64,000 bases of DNA from Nocardioides marmorisolisilvae (GCF_003725775.1 NZ_RJSG01000002.1:806001-870000), one strand, 5' to 3'. Shown: positions 1-7,859, counted from the stretch's first letter. Numbers and translations are program-made. The notes: generated by a model from the letters alone, not told the origin.

Positions 1-151
1 CCCGCGCAAGGGGGACGTCGTCGTCCGTGACGTCGCGGTGACTGCTCCGATCAGCGGGGGAGCGGCGCTGCCGGTCGGCGAGGACCTGACGGCCGTCCTG
101 GCCGAAGCCGACCCTGCAACGCGGAAGGTCCGCTTCACCCACGCGGGCTGA
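1..151 (+). CDS. C-terminal end of an unidentified protein (5' truncated by the window)
   Basis: An open frame runs from the left edge to a TGA at 149-151 and encodes about 49 residues ending in VRFTHAG. It carries the VVV, TAPISGG and GEDLTAVL segments with actinobacterial codon use. It ends about 27 bases before rnpB on the same strand. Nothing in this short tail identifies a family, so no function is assigned. It is probably the real end of a gene because no other frame here is open and the third-position GC bias is strong. Confidence 0.5.
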   Translation, partial: PRKGDVVVRDVAVTAPISGGAALPVGEDLTAVLAEADPATRKVRFTHAG

Positions 152-177
152 GGCCGCGCACCGCTATCCTGATCGCT

Positions 178-549
178 GCGGATGGGCTGGCCGGGCGACC
201 GCGTTGGGGAAACCCACCGAGGAAGGTCCGGGCTCCACAGGGCAGGGTGGTGGCTAACGGCCACCCGAGGTGACTCGCGGGAAAGTGCCACAGAAAACAG
301 ACCGCCTCTTCGGAGGTAAGGGTGAAACGGTGGTGCAAGAGACCACCAGCGCGGCGGGCGACCGTCGCGGCTCGGCAAACCCCACCTGGAGCAAGATCAG
401 ACAGTGAGCGTTCGAGGGCGGCCCGCCCGAGCTCACGGGTAGATCGCAGGACGGTGTCGGCAACGGCACCGCTAGATGGATGGTCGCCAGCCGGGTCGTC
501 GTGAGGCGGCCCGGGGAACAGAACCCGGCCTACGAGCCAGCCCATCCGC
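178..549 (+). ncRNA. rnpB: RNase P RNA, bacterial type A
   Basis: This is the catalytic RNA of RNase P, which trims the 5' leader from pre-tRNA. The conserved blocks occur in order: GAGGAAGGTCCGGGCTCC near 220, CCACAGAAAACAGACCGCC near 288, AGGGTGAAACGGTGGTGCAAGAG split near 319-342, and the 3' ACAGAACCCGGCCTACGAGCC block near 518-538 (each quoted here in part). The outer P1 helix is visible as a perfect 13-bp pairing between GCGGATGGGCTGG at 178-190 and CCAGCCCATCCGC at 537-549, which sets the ends. The overlapping open frames on both strands are shadows of this RNA. Confidence 0.97.
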
Positions 550-654
550 ATCCCGCCGGTCTAGCCCCTTCGGATCGGAGGCTGGCGCCGGTGGGCACCC
601 GGTGGGACCGTCGGAGGGACGGGGGCGCTCACCTTTCCGACCTTGGGAGTCGTG

Positions 655-1347
655 ATGGCCCGACGTCCGTTCATCCTGTTCGTGCTCGCCGTGCTGGCGT
701 TGGTCGGCTTTTCGGCCTGGGATGTCTCCGCGTCGGCGGATCCTCCGCCGACGGTGATCACCCTGACCATGAACGGCTCCCAGACCTACGGGGTCACCAG
801 CATCCCGGCGTTCTTCGACGCCCATCCCCAGGGCGGATTCCCCGCCGGGATCTCCATCGACCAGTGGCCCAGCTGTACGCGGCTCACCACCGGTCAGACG
901 ATTCCGGCGGATCTGACCCTGCAGACCGGGACGTACACGATCGACCCCGCGAGCTGCTCCGGAGCGACGTTCAAGGGCCCTGGCGCAGCGGGCTACACGG
1001 CCGCTTACGCCGCCGGTCCGTTCGTGGTGGTCCGTCGTTTCCCGCCGAACCCGGTGGCGAGCGTGACCGGCATGCTGACCTCGGTGAGAACCGGGAAGGT
1101 CACCTACACCGCTCGTTTCACCCTGGCCGGGGCTGTTCCTGCCGCGGGGATCGCGACCGTGTTCGGACTCGGGCCCCGCACCCGCACGCAGTGCAGCGCG
1201 GTGACCGACGCGCAGGGCGTCGCGACGTGCACGTTGCCCCGCCGCGCAGTGACCGTCGCCGGGACACCGTTCTACGTGTGGACGAACGACTCGACGAACT
1301 ACCTCGCCTCGTTCCAGGCGTACCAGTTCAAGGTGCCCTTCTCCTGA
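655..1347 (+). CDS. Secreted hypothetical protein
   Basis: This is a 230-residue protein with a clear Sec signal peptide: MARRP, a hydrophobic stretch at about 6-20, and an Ala-X-Ala-type site near residues 24-28 (SASA). The mature part is beta-rich, with two Cys pairs (CTR/CSG and CSAV/CTLP) that could form disulfides, and a late segment resembling a bacterial Ig-like sandwich. I chose ATG 655 because GGGAG at 645-649 sits about five bases upstream; GTG 652 and TTG 643 are in frame alternatives. No family is recognised. It stands alone between rnpB and the COG4705 gene. It could be a surface or wall-associated protein, but that is inference from the signal peptide only. Confidence 0.75.
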   Translation: MARRPFILFVLAVLALVGFSAWDVSASADPPPTVITLTMNGSQTYGVTSIPAFFDAHPQGGFPAGISIDQWPSCTRLTTGQTIPADLTLQTGTYTIDPASCSGATFKGPGAAGYTAAYAAGPFVVVRRFPPNPVASVTGMLTSVRTGKVTYTARFTLAGAVPAAGIATVFGLGPRTRTQCSAVTDAQGVATCTLPRRAVTVAGTPFYVWTNDSTNYLASFQAYQFKVPFS

Positions 1348-1387
1348 GCCGCTCGCGTTTCGGCTCCGAGGCTCGCGGGCCCTCAAC

Positions 1388-1425
1388 CTGAACGCTCTGT
1401 CAGGTCGGGTCAGGCTGGTGTCAGG
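1388..1425. promoter_or_regulatory. Tandem GTCAGG repeats upstream of the COG4705 gene
   Basis: GTCAGG occurs at 1399, 1409 and 1420, a period of 10-11 bp, preceded by an inverted CTGAAC at 1388-1393. The last copy lies 23 bases before the start ATG at 1449. A CAAACT box at 1436-1441 is 7 bases from that ATG, so the repeats cover the -29 to -50 region if transcription starts at the A of the ATG. Repeats on one helix face with this period are typical of OmpR/PhoB-family response regulator sites. Similar repeats lie before the GT39-like and response regulator genes in this window. Confidence 0.5.
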
Positions 1426-1448
1426 TTCGCCTCCCCAAACTCGGGCCC

Positions 1449-2717
1449 ATGAGTGCATCGACGACAACGCCGCGCCACGCGCCCGACGCCCGCCAGCTCC
1501 TCAACAAGGTTCCCGAGGTCACCGTCTGGTTCTGGGTGATCAAGATCCTCTGCACGACCGTGGGCGAGAGCTTCGCCGACTGGATCAACATGCAGCTCGG
1601 GGTCGGCCTGGTGAACACGGCCTGGATCTTCACCGCGGTCTTCGCGGCCACCCTGACCTGGCAGCTGCGGACCAAGCGCTACGTGCCGTTCGTGTACTGG
1701 CTCAACGTCGTGGTCGTCAGCGTCACGGGCACGCTCTACACCGACATCCTGACCGACCAGAAGGGCGTTCCCCTCTGGATCAGCTCGACGATCTTCTCCG
1801 CCGTGCTCGCCGTGGTCTTCGGCATCTGGTACTCCCGTGAGCGCACGCTGTCGATCCACAGCATCGTCACCTTCCCGCGGGAGGCCTTCTACTGGCTCGC
1901 GGTCCTGGTCACTTTCGCCCTGGGCACCGCGACCGGCGACTGGACCCTGGAGCTGACCGGCTGGGGTCCCGGCAAGGCGGTGCTCCTCCCGCTGGCCCTG
2001 ATCGCCATCGTGAGCGTGCTGTGGAGGTTCGGCATGAACGCCGTCCTCTCCTTCTGGGTCGCCTACATCCTGACCCGTCCGCTGGGCGCGAACATCGGCG
2101 ACTTCCTCGGCTCCCCGCACAAGGACCACGGACTCGGCCTGGGCACCTTCGTGACCAGCATCCTGTTCCTCGGCGCGATCCTCGCCACCGTCATCTTCCT
2201 GACCGTGACGAAGTCGGACGTGATCGAGACCTACGACGCGACGCACACCCCGGTCGTCACGACCAACCTGCGCCGCGAGCGCCTCGCCGGCGCGGTGCTC
2301 GCCCTCGTCGCGATGGGCACCGGCGGTCTGCTCACCTGGGCGAATAACCAGCCGCACGTGAGCGCCCTGGACGATGCTCCGGCGCCTACCTGCAAGACCG
2401 GCAAGCCGCTGAACGCGACGCAGGCCAAGACGCAGGTCGCACAGTTCCCGTCCGCGAAGGTGGCTGGCTACCGCAAGATCGCGACGGACTCGCTGGCCCT
2501 GGTCAAGAGCGGCGACCAGTCCGGCGCCAAGACCCGGATCAAGGACCTCGAGACAGCCTGGGACGCCGACCAGGCCGCCCTGCAGCCGAAGAACTGCCAG
2601 GCCTGGACGTACGTCGACCAGCAGATCGACCCGGTCCTGAGCTCCATCCGCGCCTCGAAGCCCAACCAGGTGACCGAGGAGCACGCGCTGAACAGCCTGC
2701 TCACGACGCTGGGCTGA
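1449..2717 (+). CDS. COG4705-type polytopic membrane protein with exported C-terminal domain
   Basis: This is a 422-residue membrane protein. The first 270 residues hold about eight hydrophobic segments arranged as an internal duplication: VTVWFWVIKILCTTVGESFADW near 25-46 is echoed by a YW-x-TFALGTATGDW segment near 150-172. That repeated Trp/Tyr-Trp, Thr-X-Gly-(Glu/Thr), Asp-Trp pattern is the hallmark of the COG4705 family. A last helix (VLALVAMGTGGLLTWA) leads into a soluble C-terminal domain of about 120 residues. The family has no settled function. The gene is probably read as a leaderless message: CAAACT at 1436-1441 is 7 bases before ATG and no Shine-Dalgarno is visible. A strong hairpin follows it. 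Confidence 0.8.
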   Translation: MSASTTTPRHAPDARQLLNKVPEVTVWFWVIKILCTTVGESFADWINMQLGVGLVNTAWIFTAVFAATLTWQLRTKRYVPFVYWLNVVVVSVTGTLYTDILTDQKGVPLWISSTIFSAVLAVVFGIWYSRERTLSIHSIVTFPREAFYWLAVLVTFALGTATGDWTLELTGWGPGKAVLLPLALIAIVSVLWRFGMNAVLSFWVAYILTRPLGANIGDFLGSPHKDHGLGLGTFVTSILFLGAILATVIFLTVTKSDVIETYDATHTPVVTTNLRRERLAGAVLALVAMGTGGLLTWANNQPHVSALDDAPAPTCKTGKPLNATQAKTQVAQFPSAKVAGYRKIATDSLALVKSGDQSGAKTRIKDLETAWDADQAALQPKNCQAWTYVDQQIDPVLSSIRASKPNQVTEEHALNSLLTTLG

Positions 2718-2723
2718 CCGCGC

Positions 2724-2763
2724 ACGGCAGGGCGCCCCAGCCCCACGCGGGGCGTCCTGCCGT
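2724..2763 (+). terminator. Strong hairpin after the COG4705 gene
   Basis: A 15-bp stem (2724-2738 pairing with 2749-2763, one G-U pair) encloses a 10-base loop, starting six bases after the COG4705 stop. There is no T-run, as is common for actinobacterial terminators. It separates this gene from the PAP2 gene. Confidence 0.7.
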
Positions 2764-2790
2764 CCTGCTGATCCTCGAGAAGGGGGACTG

Positions 2791-3369
2791 ATGAGCCTGG
2801 ACCACTCCGTGGCGACATACATCGACCACCACCGATCCGCGGCGCTGACGCACGTGGCCTGGTTCGTGACCGGCTTCGGCAACGAGGTGACGATCGCGCT
2901 GGTGACCGTCGCCCTGATCGCCGTGACGTACTGGCGCGGGTGGCACCGCGACGCGCTGATGGTGTTCGTCGGCATGGGTGGTTCGGTCAGCCTCATCTTC
3001 GGCCTCAAGCACCTCGTGCAGCGCTCCCGCCCGGGGGCGCAGTTCCGTCTACCGACCGCGGCTGCCGACCACTCGTACTCGTTCCCGTCCGGTCACACCC
3101 TGGATGCGACGGTGTTCGTGATCCTGCTGGTCGCCGTGCTGCTGCCCCGGGTGAGCCGGCCGGGTGCGCAGATCGCTGCGGTCCTGGGCGCGGCGCTGGT
3201 TGCGCTGGGCGTCGGCGCCTCGCGGCTCTACCTCGGCTACCACTGGGCGACCGACGTCATCGGCGCACTCGTCATCGGTTCCGCCTGGGGTCTGTCGGTG
3301 ATCTGGTGGTCGCGCACCTGGACCGTGAGCAACGAGGCTGCCGCGGAGCCGGTGCCGGCACGGAGATAG
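2791..3369 (+). CDS. PAP2-family membrane phosphatase
   Basis: This 192-residue integral membrane enzyme belongs to the PAP2 (type 2 phosphatidic acid phosphatase) superfamily, which removes phosphate from lipid or isoprenoid phosphates at the outer membrane face. The three signature motifs are present: KHLVQRSRP (KX6RP), SFPSGHT (PSGH) and SRLYLGYHWATD (SRX5HX3D), whose Arg, His and Asp form the phospho-histidine active site. Five or six hydrophobic segments surround them. ATG 2791 follows AGAAGGGGG at a good distance. The substrate cannot be told; undecaprenyl diphosphate and phosphatidic acid are both possible. The terminator just upstream argues against full co-transcription with the COG4705 gene. 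Confidence 0.88.
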   Translation: MSLDHSVATYIDHHRSAALTHVAWFVTGFGNEVTIALVTVALIAVTYWRGWHRDALMVFVGMGGSVSLIFGLKHLVQRSRPGAQFRLPTAAADHSYSFPSGHTLDATVFVILLVAVLLPRVSRPGAQIAAVLGAALVALGVGASRLYLGYHWATDVIGALVIGSAWGLSVIWWSRTWTVSNEAAAEPVPARR

Positions 3370-3379
3370 GCTCGAGCAC

Positions 3380-3814
3380 GTGCCTTCCCTCGGACGCGTG
3401 ACCCGCATCAACGTGCTGACAGCCATCCGGGACCACGACCTCCAGGGCGCAGTGGAGTTCCGCGAGGCCCTCGGGTTCGCCGAGCCGAGCGACGAGCTCC
3501 TCGTCGAGCGCGGCAAGCGGTACGACGCCCGCGCCCTGCTTGCCTACGCCTACGGCAAGGCCACCGGCACCCCGTTGGACCCGGAGGAGATCTCGTACGA
3601 GTCGCTCGGCGTGCTGCGCGACCTCGAGTTCAAGGTCGCCTCCCGCGACGAGCTCGACCGGCCCAAGGCGGCAGCCACCCGGACCCGTACGTCGACCCCG
3701 CGGACTCCGCGCGCAGCAGCACCGTCCCGCTCGAAGCCCGAGCCCGAGGTCAGGCTCTGCCCGACCTGCTTCATGCAGCTCTCGGTCGTCGGCACCTGCG
3801 ACAACTGCGACTAG
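3380..3814 (+). CDS. Hypothetical protein with C-terminal zinc ribbon
   Basis: This 144-residue soluble protein has a charged helical first half, a low-complexity linker rich in Thr, Arg, Ala and Pro at about 98-120, and a C-terminal CPTCFMQLSVVGTCDNCD, a CxxC-x10-CxxC zinc ribbon ending the protein. Such ribbons usually serve protein or nucleic-acid contacts. The start is GTG 3380: TAGGCT at 3367-3372 is 7 bases upstream and no Shine-Dalgarno exists, so the message is probably leaderless. I recognise the architecture from actinobacterial conserved hypotheticals but know no function. Its stop abuts that of the small convergent gene at 3815. Confidence 0.75.
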   Translation: MPSLGRVTRINVLTAIRDHDLQGAVEFREALGFAEPSDELLVERGKRYDARALLAYAYGKATGTPLDPEEISYESLGVLRDLEFKVASRDELDRPKAAATRTRTSTPRTPRAAAPSRSKPEPEVRLCPTCFMQLSVVGTCDNCD

Positions 3815-3964
3815 TCACCGGATGGGGTGCGCCCCCAGCGACATCAGCGCCGCGATGCCACCGCCGGCGAGCAGGAAGCTCACGGTCAGCAGCAGGAGCA
3901 TCCGGGCGACGAGAGCGCGTCCGGGGCTGGCGTGGGAAGGTCCGGGTCGGTGGTTGCTGCTCAT
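3815..3964 (-). CDS. Small single-pass membrane protein
   Basis: This encodes 49 residues: a polar start (MSSNHRPGPSHASPGR) and one strong transmembrane helix (MLLLLTVSFLLAGGGIAAL) ending in AHPIR. ATG 3964 is supported by GGAGGGG five bases upstream, which is why the longer in-frame start was not used. The stop is back-to-back with that of the zinc-ribbon gene. The function is unknown. Confidence 0.6.
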   Translation of the reverse strand: MSSNHRPGPSHASPGRALVARMLLLLTVSFLLAGGGIAALMSLGAHPIR

Positions 3965-4163
3965 GACCCCTCCGAGAGGATCGTGCGCGAGCGTGCCCGC
4001 GCAGACGTTCTCCCTCGTCAACTGCCCGATCGACCCGTGGCGTGGGTTTCTGAGGGAGATTTCGGGCGGAGTTCCCGCGGTGGCCTAGTGAGCCCTACCA
4101 GTCACGACACGCTGACTAGACCGACGCGTGTGCAGACGCCAAAGGTTCACTACCGTTTGCTGC

Positions 4164-4370
4164 ATGGAGGAGCGGGAGGAGTTCGAGGACGACGACCTCG
4201 GTGCCACGTGGCACGGTCGTCACCTGGTCTCTGCCAGCAAGGCGCAGCGTCAGGCGGACGCCACCATGGCCCGCCTGCGCGGTGAGCGCGCTGCCCGCCG
4301 CCGTGACCGCCTGCGCGAGTCCCGGATCAGCGGCCGCCGCACGTGGACCGGTCCGGCCGAGCAGCAGTAG
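4164..4370 (+). CDS. Small charged hypothetical protein
   Basis: This encodes 68 residues: an acidic start (MEEREEFEDDD), a middle GATWHGRHLV segment, then a very basic Arg-rich tail (RGERAARRRDRLRESRISGRR). ATG 4164 has TACCGT at 4151-4156 exactly 7 bases upstream and no Shine-Dalgarno, the leaderless pattern also seen at glnA. Composition suggests nucleic-acid or ribosome contact, but no family is recognised. Confidence 0.55.
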   Translation: MEEREEFEDDDLGATWHGRHLVSASKAQRQADATMARLRGERAARRRDRLRESRISGRRTWTGPAEQQ

Positions 4371-4375
4371 CCAAC

Positions 4376-4389
4376 TGGAACCTGTTCTA
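4376..4389. promoter_or_regulatory. KstR-like 14-bp palindrome
   Basis: TGGAACCTGTTCTA has inverted GAAC and GTTC half sites separated by two bases, with one mismatch in the outer arms. It fits the TnnAACnnGTTnnA pattern known for KstR, the TetR-family repressor of cholesterol catabolism in mycobacteria and rhodococci. It ends 31 bases before the ATG of the SnoaL-like gene, where it would cover the promoter. No kstR gene is in the window. Confidence 0.5.
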
Positions 4390-4420
4390 ATTTCGCGCTC
4401 GTTGTGAGATTCTGACGCTC

Positions 4421-4840
4421 ATGACCGAGCAGACCACCATCAGCCCCGCCCTCGCTGCCTCGCAGGCCTCCTGGCGCTGCGTCCAGGCGCGCGACAAGGA
4501 GGGCTGGCTCTCGCTGATGGCCGACAACATCGTCATCGAGGACCCGATCGGCAAGGCCATCACCAACCCCGAGGGCACCGGTGTTCGTGGCAAGGCCGCC
4601 GTCGAGGAGTTCTTCGACAAGAACATCGCGACGAATAACCTCCGGGTCGAGTGCGAGGAAACGTTCCCGTCGAGCTCCGAGCTGGAGATCGCGCACATCC
4701 TCACCCTGCACAGCGCCTTCGAGGGCGGGCTCAAGAGTCACGTCCGCGGTGTGTTCACCTACACGCTGAACGAGGACCACCTGATCACCAACCTGCGTGG
4801 CTGGTGGAACATGGAAGCCATGGTCTTCGAGCAGGACTGA
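4421..4840 (+). CDS. SnoaL / ketosteroid isomerase-like (NTF2 fold) protein
   Basis: This 139-residue protein has the NTF2-like pattern: an N-terminal helix with ASWRCVQARDKEGWLSLMADNIVIEDPIG, a GVRGKAAVEEFFDKNI helix, then strands ending in GWWNMEAM. The Asp-Pro after the first strand and the conical pocket layout match SnoaL-like and steroid delta-isomerase families; members isomerise or hydrate small hydrophobic ring compounds. Length is normal. The KstR-like palindrome directly upstream suggests a link to steroid catabolism, so a delta-isomerase role is plausible but not shown. Close relatives are often annotated only as nuclear transport factor 2 family protein. Confidence 0.75.
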   Translation: MTEQTTISPALAASQASWRCVQARDKEGWLSLMADNIVIEDPIGKAITNPEGTGVRGKAAVEEFFDKNIATNNLRVECEETFPSSSELEIAHILTLHSAFEGGLKSHVRGVFTYTLNEDHLITNLRGWWNMEAMVFEQD

Positions 4841-4883
4841 TCTGCCTCGGAAGTTCACCGTCCCGGCGTACGTTGGGTGCGTC

Positions 4884-5294
4884 ATGGAGGACTTCACGCT
4901 CCCGGCTCCGCCGGTCATCTTCCCGGGTCAGAACGACCCAGCCTCGGCGTACCGCGTCGCCTTCGACCTGCTCGCCCGGCGGGCGCCTGAGGAGGCCCTC
5001 CAGATCCTGGAGCCGGCGCTGGACCAGGACCCGGGTAACACGGGGCTCCGCACCCTGCGCGCCTGGGCCTACCTGATCCGCGTCCAGCTCGGCCCGGCTG
5101 AGTCCGAGCTCCGGTCGCTGGTCGACGAGCACCCGGACGACGACTGGCTGCGGTTCGCGCTCGGCCGCGCGTTGGAGCGCCAGTCCAAGTACGCCGAGGC
5201 GCTGCCGCACCTGCGTCTGGCTGCCGCCATGTCCGCCGACCCCGAGCACGAGCTCGCGGTGCTGCGGGTGGAAAGGCTGTCCGGGGCGATCTGA
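4884..5294 (+). CDS. Tetratricopeptide-repeat protein
   Basis: This 136-residue protein is built of helix pairs with TPR spacing: ARRAPEEALQILEPALDQDPGN, then TLRAWAYLIRVQLGPAESELRSLVDEHPDD, then FALGRALERQSKYAEALPHLRLAAAM (each quoted in part). The alternating Ala/Leu/Tyr pattern and the Pro at each helix end are typical, giving about three repeats. TPR proteins act as protein-binding scaffolds. ATG 4884 was chosen because the conserved part starts there; TACGTT at 4869-4874 may be its -10. It is followed by a hairpin shared with convergent map. Confidence 0.7.
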   Translation: MEDFTLPAPPVIFPGQNDPASAYRVAFDLLARRAPEEALQILEPALDQDPGNTGLRTLRAWAYLIRVQLGPAESELRSLVDEHPDDDWLRFALGRALERQSKYAEALPHLRLAAAMSADPEHELAVLRVERLSGAI

Positions 5295-5311
5295 GCCCTG
5301 CGTCCGCCCGC

Positions 5312-5362
5312 TTGCTACAGGAACGTCGTCAGGCGGATGGTTCGACGACGCTTGCGTAGCAA
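5312..5362. terminator. Bidirectional hairpin between the TPR gene and map
   Basis: This two-part stem pairs TTGCTAC 5312-5318 with GTAGCAA 5356-5362, and CGTCGTC 5324-5330 with GACGACG 5344-5350, with symmetric 5-base internal loops and a 13-base apical loop. It sits between two convergent genes and so can serve both. Confidence 0.6.
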
Positions 5363-5372
5363 ATCGGGGTGG

Positions 5373-6221
5373 TCACGGCAGCGTCAGGATCTCCGCGCCC
5401 GTGTCCGTCACGAGCAGGGTGTGCTCGAACTGCGCCGAGATGCGACGGTCCTTGGTGACCACGGTCCAGTCGTCGTCCCACATCTCCCACTCGTGGGTGC
5501 CGAGGTTGAGCATCGGCTCGATGGTGAAGGTCATGCCCTTCTCGATCACGGTGTCGTACGACGGGTCGTCGAAGTGCGCCACGATCAGGCCGGAGTGGAA
5601 GGCGGTGCCGATGCCGTGCCCGGTGAACTCCCGGACCACGCCGTAGTCGAACCGTTTGGCGTAGGACTCGATCACGCGGCCGATCACGTTGAGCTGCCGG
5701 CCGGGGCGGACCGCCTGGATCGCGCGGCGAAGCGCTTCCTCGGTGCGCTCGACCAAGTCGCGCACCTCCTGGCTGACGCCCGGCGTCATGAAGGTCGCGT
5801 TGGTGTCGCCGTGCACGCCGCCGATGAACGCGGTGATGTCGATGTTGACGATGTCGCCGTCCTCGACCACCCGGCTGTCCGGGATGCCGTGGCAGACGAC
5901 CTCGTTCGCGCTGGTGCACAGCGACTTCGGGAAGCCGCGGTAGCCGAGGGTGGAGGGGTAGGCGTCGTGGTCGAGCACGAACTCGTGGCCGATCCGGTCC
6001 AGCTCGTCGTGGGTGACGCCCGGCTCGACGTGCTTGCCGACCTCCTGGAGTGCCTGGGCGGCGATGCGCCCGGCGATCCGCATCTTCTCGATGGTCTCCT
6101 CGTCCTTCACCTCCGAGCCGGTGAAGCGCGCAGGCGCCGGCTTGTCGACGTACTCGGGGCGCGGGATGTGCGCGGGTACGGGTCGACGCGGCGAGATGGT
6201 GCCGGGAACCACAGGAGTCAC
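5373..6221 (-). CDS. map: Type I methionine aminopeptidase
   Basis: This enzyme removes the N-terminal Met of new proteins, using a dinuclear metal site. The 282-residue sequence has an N-terminal extension of about 40 residues (PEYVDKPAP) followed by the full pita-bread domain. Visible motifs are [42 protein letters not shown] and QFEHTLLV, which supply the two Asp, one His and two Glu ligands. The extension is typical of the second actinobacterial MetAP (MapB-like). GTG 6221 is preceded at 7 bases by TACACT (6229-6234 on the minus strand), so the message is probably leaderless. It diverges from the small gene at 6269. Confidence 0.96.
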   Translation of the reverse strand: MTPVVPGTISPRRPVPAHIPRPEYVDKPAPARFTGSEVKDEETIEKMRIAGRIAAQALQEVGKHVEPGVTHDELDRIGHEFVLDHDAYPSTLGYRGFPKSLCTSANEVVCHGIPDSRVVEDGDIVNIDITAFIGGVHGDTNATFMTPGVSQEVRDLVERTEEALRRAIQAVRPGRQLNVIGRVIESYAKRFDYGVVREFTGHGIGTAFHSGLIVAHFDDPSYDTVIEKGMTFTIEPMLNLGTHEWEMWDDDWTVVTKDRRISAQFEHTLLVTDTGAEILTLP

Positions 6222-6268
6222 GTCGGCGAGTGTAGTTTCGCCCCAAGAGCGCGACGAAAAGGGTTCCG

Positions 6269-6433
6269 GTGGACGAGTTCTGGTACTGCCTCAAGCACAA
6301 GCAGGTCGAGCCGAAGGAAGGCTGCGCCTGGGCCGACCGGCTCGGCCCGTACCCGACCGAGGCGGAGGCCTGGCGGGCGCTGGAGAAGGTCGCCGAGCGC
6401 AACGCCAAGTGGGACGCGGAGGACTGGGACTGA
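6269..6433 (+). CDS. Small conserved actinobacterial protein
   Basis: This encodes 54 residues: [15 protein letters not shown], then [27 protein letters not shown], ending in WDAEDWD (quoted in parts). I recall this pattern ([15 protein letters not shown], a terminal Glu-Arg-Asn helix) from short conserved actinobacterial hypotheticals. The two Cys and one His may bind metal. GTG 6269 follows AAAAGGG at good spacing. Its TGA overlaps the ATG of the next gene (TGATG), so the two are translationally coupled. Function unknown. Confidence 0.75.
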   Translation: MDEFWYCLKHKQVEPKEGCAWADRLGPYPTEAEAWRALEKVAERNAKWDAEDWD

Positions 6434-6714
6434 TGCCCAACCCTGTCGACCCGCTCGAGCCGGGCGGGCGGATCAAGGACATCCGCGTCTACCGCGACTC
6501 CTTCATCGGGATGTCGATGCTGGCGTGCGTGCCCTTCCTGATCTTCGGCGCGCTCAAGGTCTACGGGTGGCTGGCCGCCATCGGGCTGTTCGTGTTCTGG
6601 ACGCTCCTGCTGGCCCAGAGCACGCGCTGGTTCCTGCCGTACCCGCGGAGGGTGATCTACCTGGCGCTGGTCGGGTTCGCCAGCTGGCTCGGTGTGGTGC
6701 TGCTGACCCGCTAG
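6433..6714 (+). CDS. Small three-helix membrane protein
   Basis: This 93-residue protein has three hydrophobic segments: SMLACVPFLIFGALKVYG, WLAAIGLFVFWTLLLAQ and VIYLALVGFASWLGVVLL, with a soluble N-terminus ([16 protein letters not shown]). The ATG overlaps the preceding stop. The last four bases overlap the convergent sugar dehydrogenase gene. No family is recognised; the pairing with the 54-residue gene is the main clue to its role. Confidence 0.7.
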   Translation: MPNPVDPLEPGGRIKDIRVYRDSFIGMSMLACVPFLIFGALKVYGWLAAIGLFVFWTLLLAQSTRWFLPYPRRVIYLALVGFASWLGVVLLTR

Positions 6715-7859
6715 TTCTGCGGGTGCACTCGGAGGACGTAGTCGCCACCCGACCCGTTCGAGGTGGTGATCAGCAGGTCGTAGTTCGAGGCCACGGTGAT
6801 CGAGCGCAGCCGGCCGAAGCTCTCGAGCTCCGACGGCGTTCGGGTCGAGACCAGCGCCCCGCTCCCGTCAAACTTCAGGAACACGACCCGGCTCGCCTTG
6901 AGGGCCGCGACGGCGAGCATGCCGCGGTAGTCACCCCACGGCGCACCGCTGACGAAGGTGCCGCCGGACGTGGCGAGCGTCGGGTCGCCTGAGGACCACT
7001 TGGCGCCGATCTGCGCACCAGGAAGCTTGAAGTCGGTCATCGGCACGCTCTCGTTGTAGCCGGGGACCGGGTTGTAGCCGTAGTTGCCGCCCCGCTTGAG
7101 CAGGTTCACCTCGTCGTCGCGGTCGGTGCCCTGCTCGACCGACCAGATGGTGCCGTCGTATCGGCGCGCAAGGCCCTGCACGTTGCGGTGACCGTAGGTG
7201 TAGACGTACCGGGCGTTGTGGTTGCTGGAACTGATGAACGGGTTCCCCGGGTACGGCGCGCCGGTCGTCCGGCTCATCCGCAGCGTCTTGCCGCCGAGGG
7301 AGTACTTGTTCTGCGGATTGGTGCCGATCGCCGCATCGCCGGTGCCGACGTAGATGGCGTTGCCGTCGACCAGCAGCCGGCAGCCGCCGTGCCGGCCCGA
7401 CGAGGTCGGGAAGCCGGAGACCATCGTGCGGACCTTCTCGACCGAGGTGTAGGCCGCACTCATCCGCCACGCGACCACGCGGACGTCGTGGCCGCCGTTG
7501 GAGGTGTACCCGCCCTGGCAGGTGTAGATCCGACGGTTGGCGCTGAAGTTCGGGTCGACCGCGAGACCCATCAGACCGGTCTCTCCCGAGGCCCAGATGT
7601 TCGCCGGGAAGTTCAGCACGTGCTTGGCGCTGTTGTGCCACACGATGAGCCGCTTCTTGGTGCGTTCACCGATGAGCAGACGCCCGCCGGGGAGCTCCTT
7701 GACGTCCCAGGGGATGTCCAGGCCGCCGACCAGCTTGGTGACGGTCAGCGACGGGAACGCGGTGGTCGCCTGGTCGGCGGCCTCCACCTTCGGCGTCGAG
7801 GCGAGCGGGACGACGGCAACGAGTGCCGAGACGAGGACAACGGTTCCGAGGCGGCGCAT
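6711..7859 (-). CDS. Secreted PQQ-dependent sugar (sorbosone/glucose) dehydrogenase
   Basis: This 382-residue six-bladed beta-propeller enzyme belongs to the soluble glucose/sorbosone dehydrogenase family, which oxidises aldose sugars outside the membrane with pyrroloquinoline quinone. A signal peptide is clear (residues 1-27, ending VEA-AD). Family motifs in order: LDIPWDVKELPGGRLLIGER, ETGLMGLAVDPNF, GRHGGCRLLVDGN, YVGTGD, YTYGHRNVQGLA, EQGTDRDDEVN and GGNYGYN. The His of the propeller start and the GHRN Arg correspond to catalytic and cofactor positions. The start looks leaderless (TACCGT at 7867-7872, 7 bases away). No PQQ synthesis genes are in the window, so the cofactor may be imported or another quinone used. 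Confidence 0.9.
   Translation of the reverse strand: MRRLGTVVLVSALVAVVPLASTPKVEAADQATTAFPSLTVTKLVGGLDIPWDVKELPGGRLLIGERTKKRLIVWHNSAKHVLNFPANIWASGETGLMGLAVDPNFSANRRIYTCQGGYTSNGGHDVRVVAWRMSAAYTSVEKVRTMVSGFPTSSGRHGGCRLLVDGNAIYVGTGDAAIGTNPQNKYSLGGKTLRMSRTTGAPYPGNPFISSSNHNARYVYTYGHRNVQGLARRYDGTIWSVEQGTDRDDEVNLLKRGGNYGYNPVPGYNESVPMTDFKLPGAQIGAKWSSGDPTLATSGGTFVSGAPWGDYRGMLAVAALKASRVVFLKFDGSGALVSTRTPSELESFGRLRSITVASNYDLLITTSNGSGGDYVLRVHPQN

Noticed and set aside
135-551. Reading frames on both strands inside the rnpB region
   Set aside because: The conserved RNase P blocks and the perfect P1 pairing explain the sequence; none of the frames has a ribosome site or domain.
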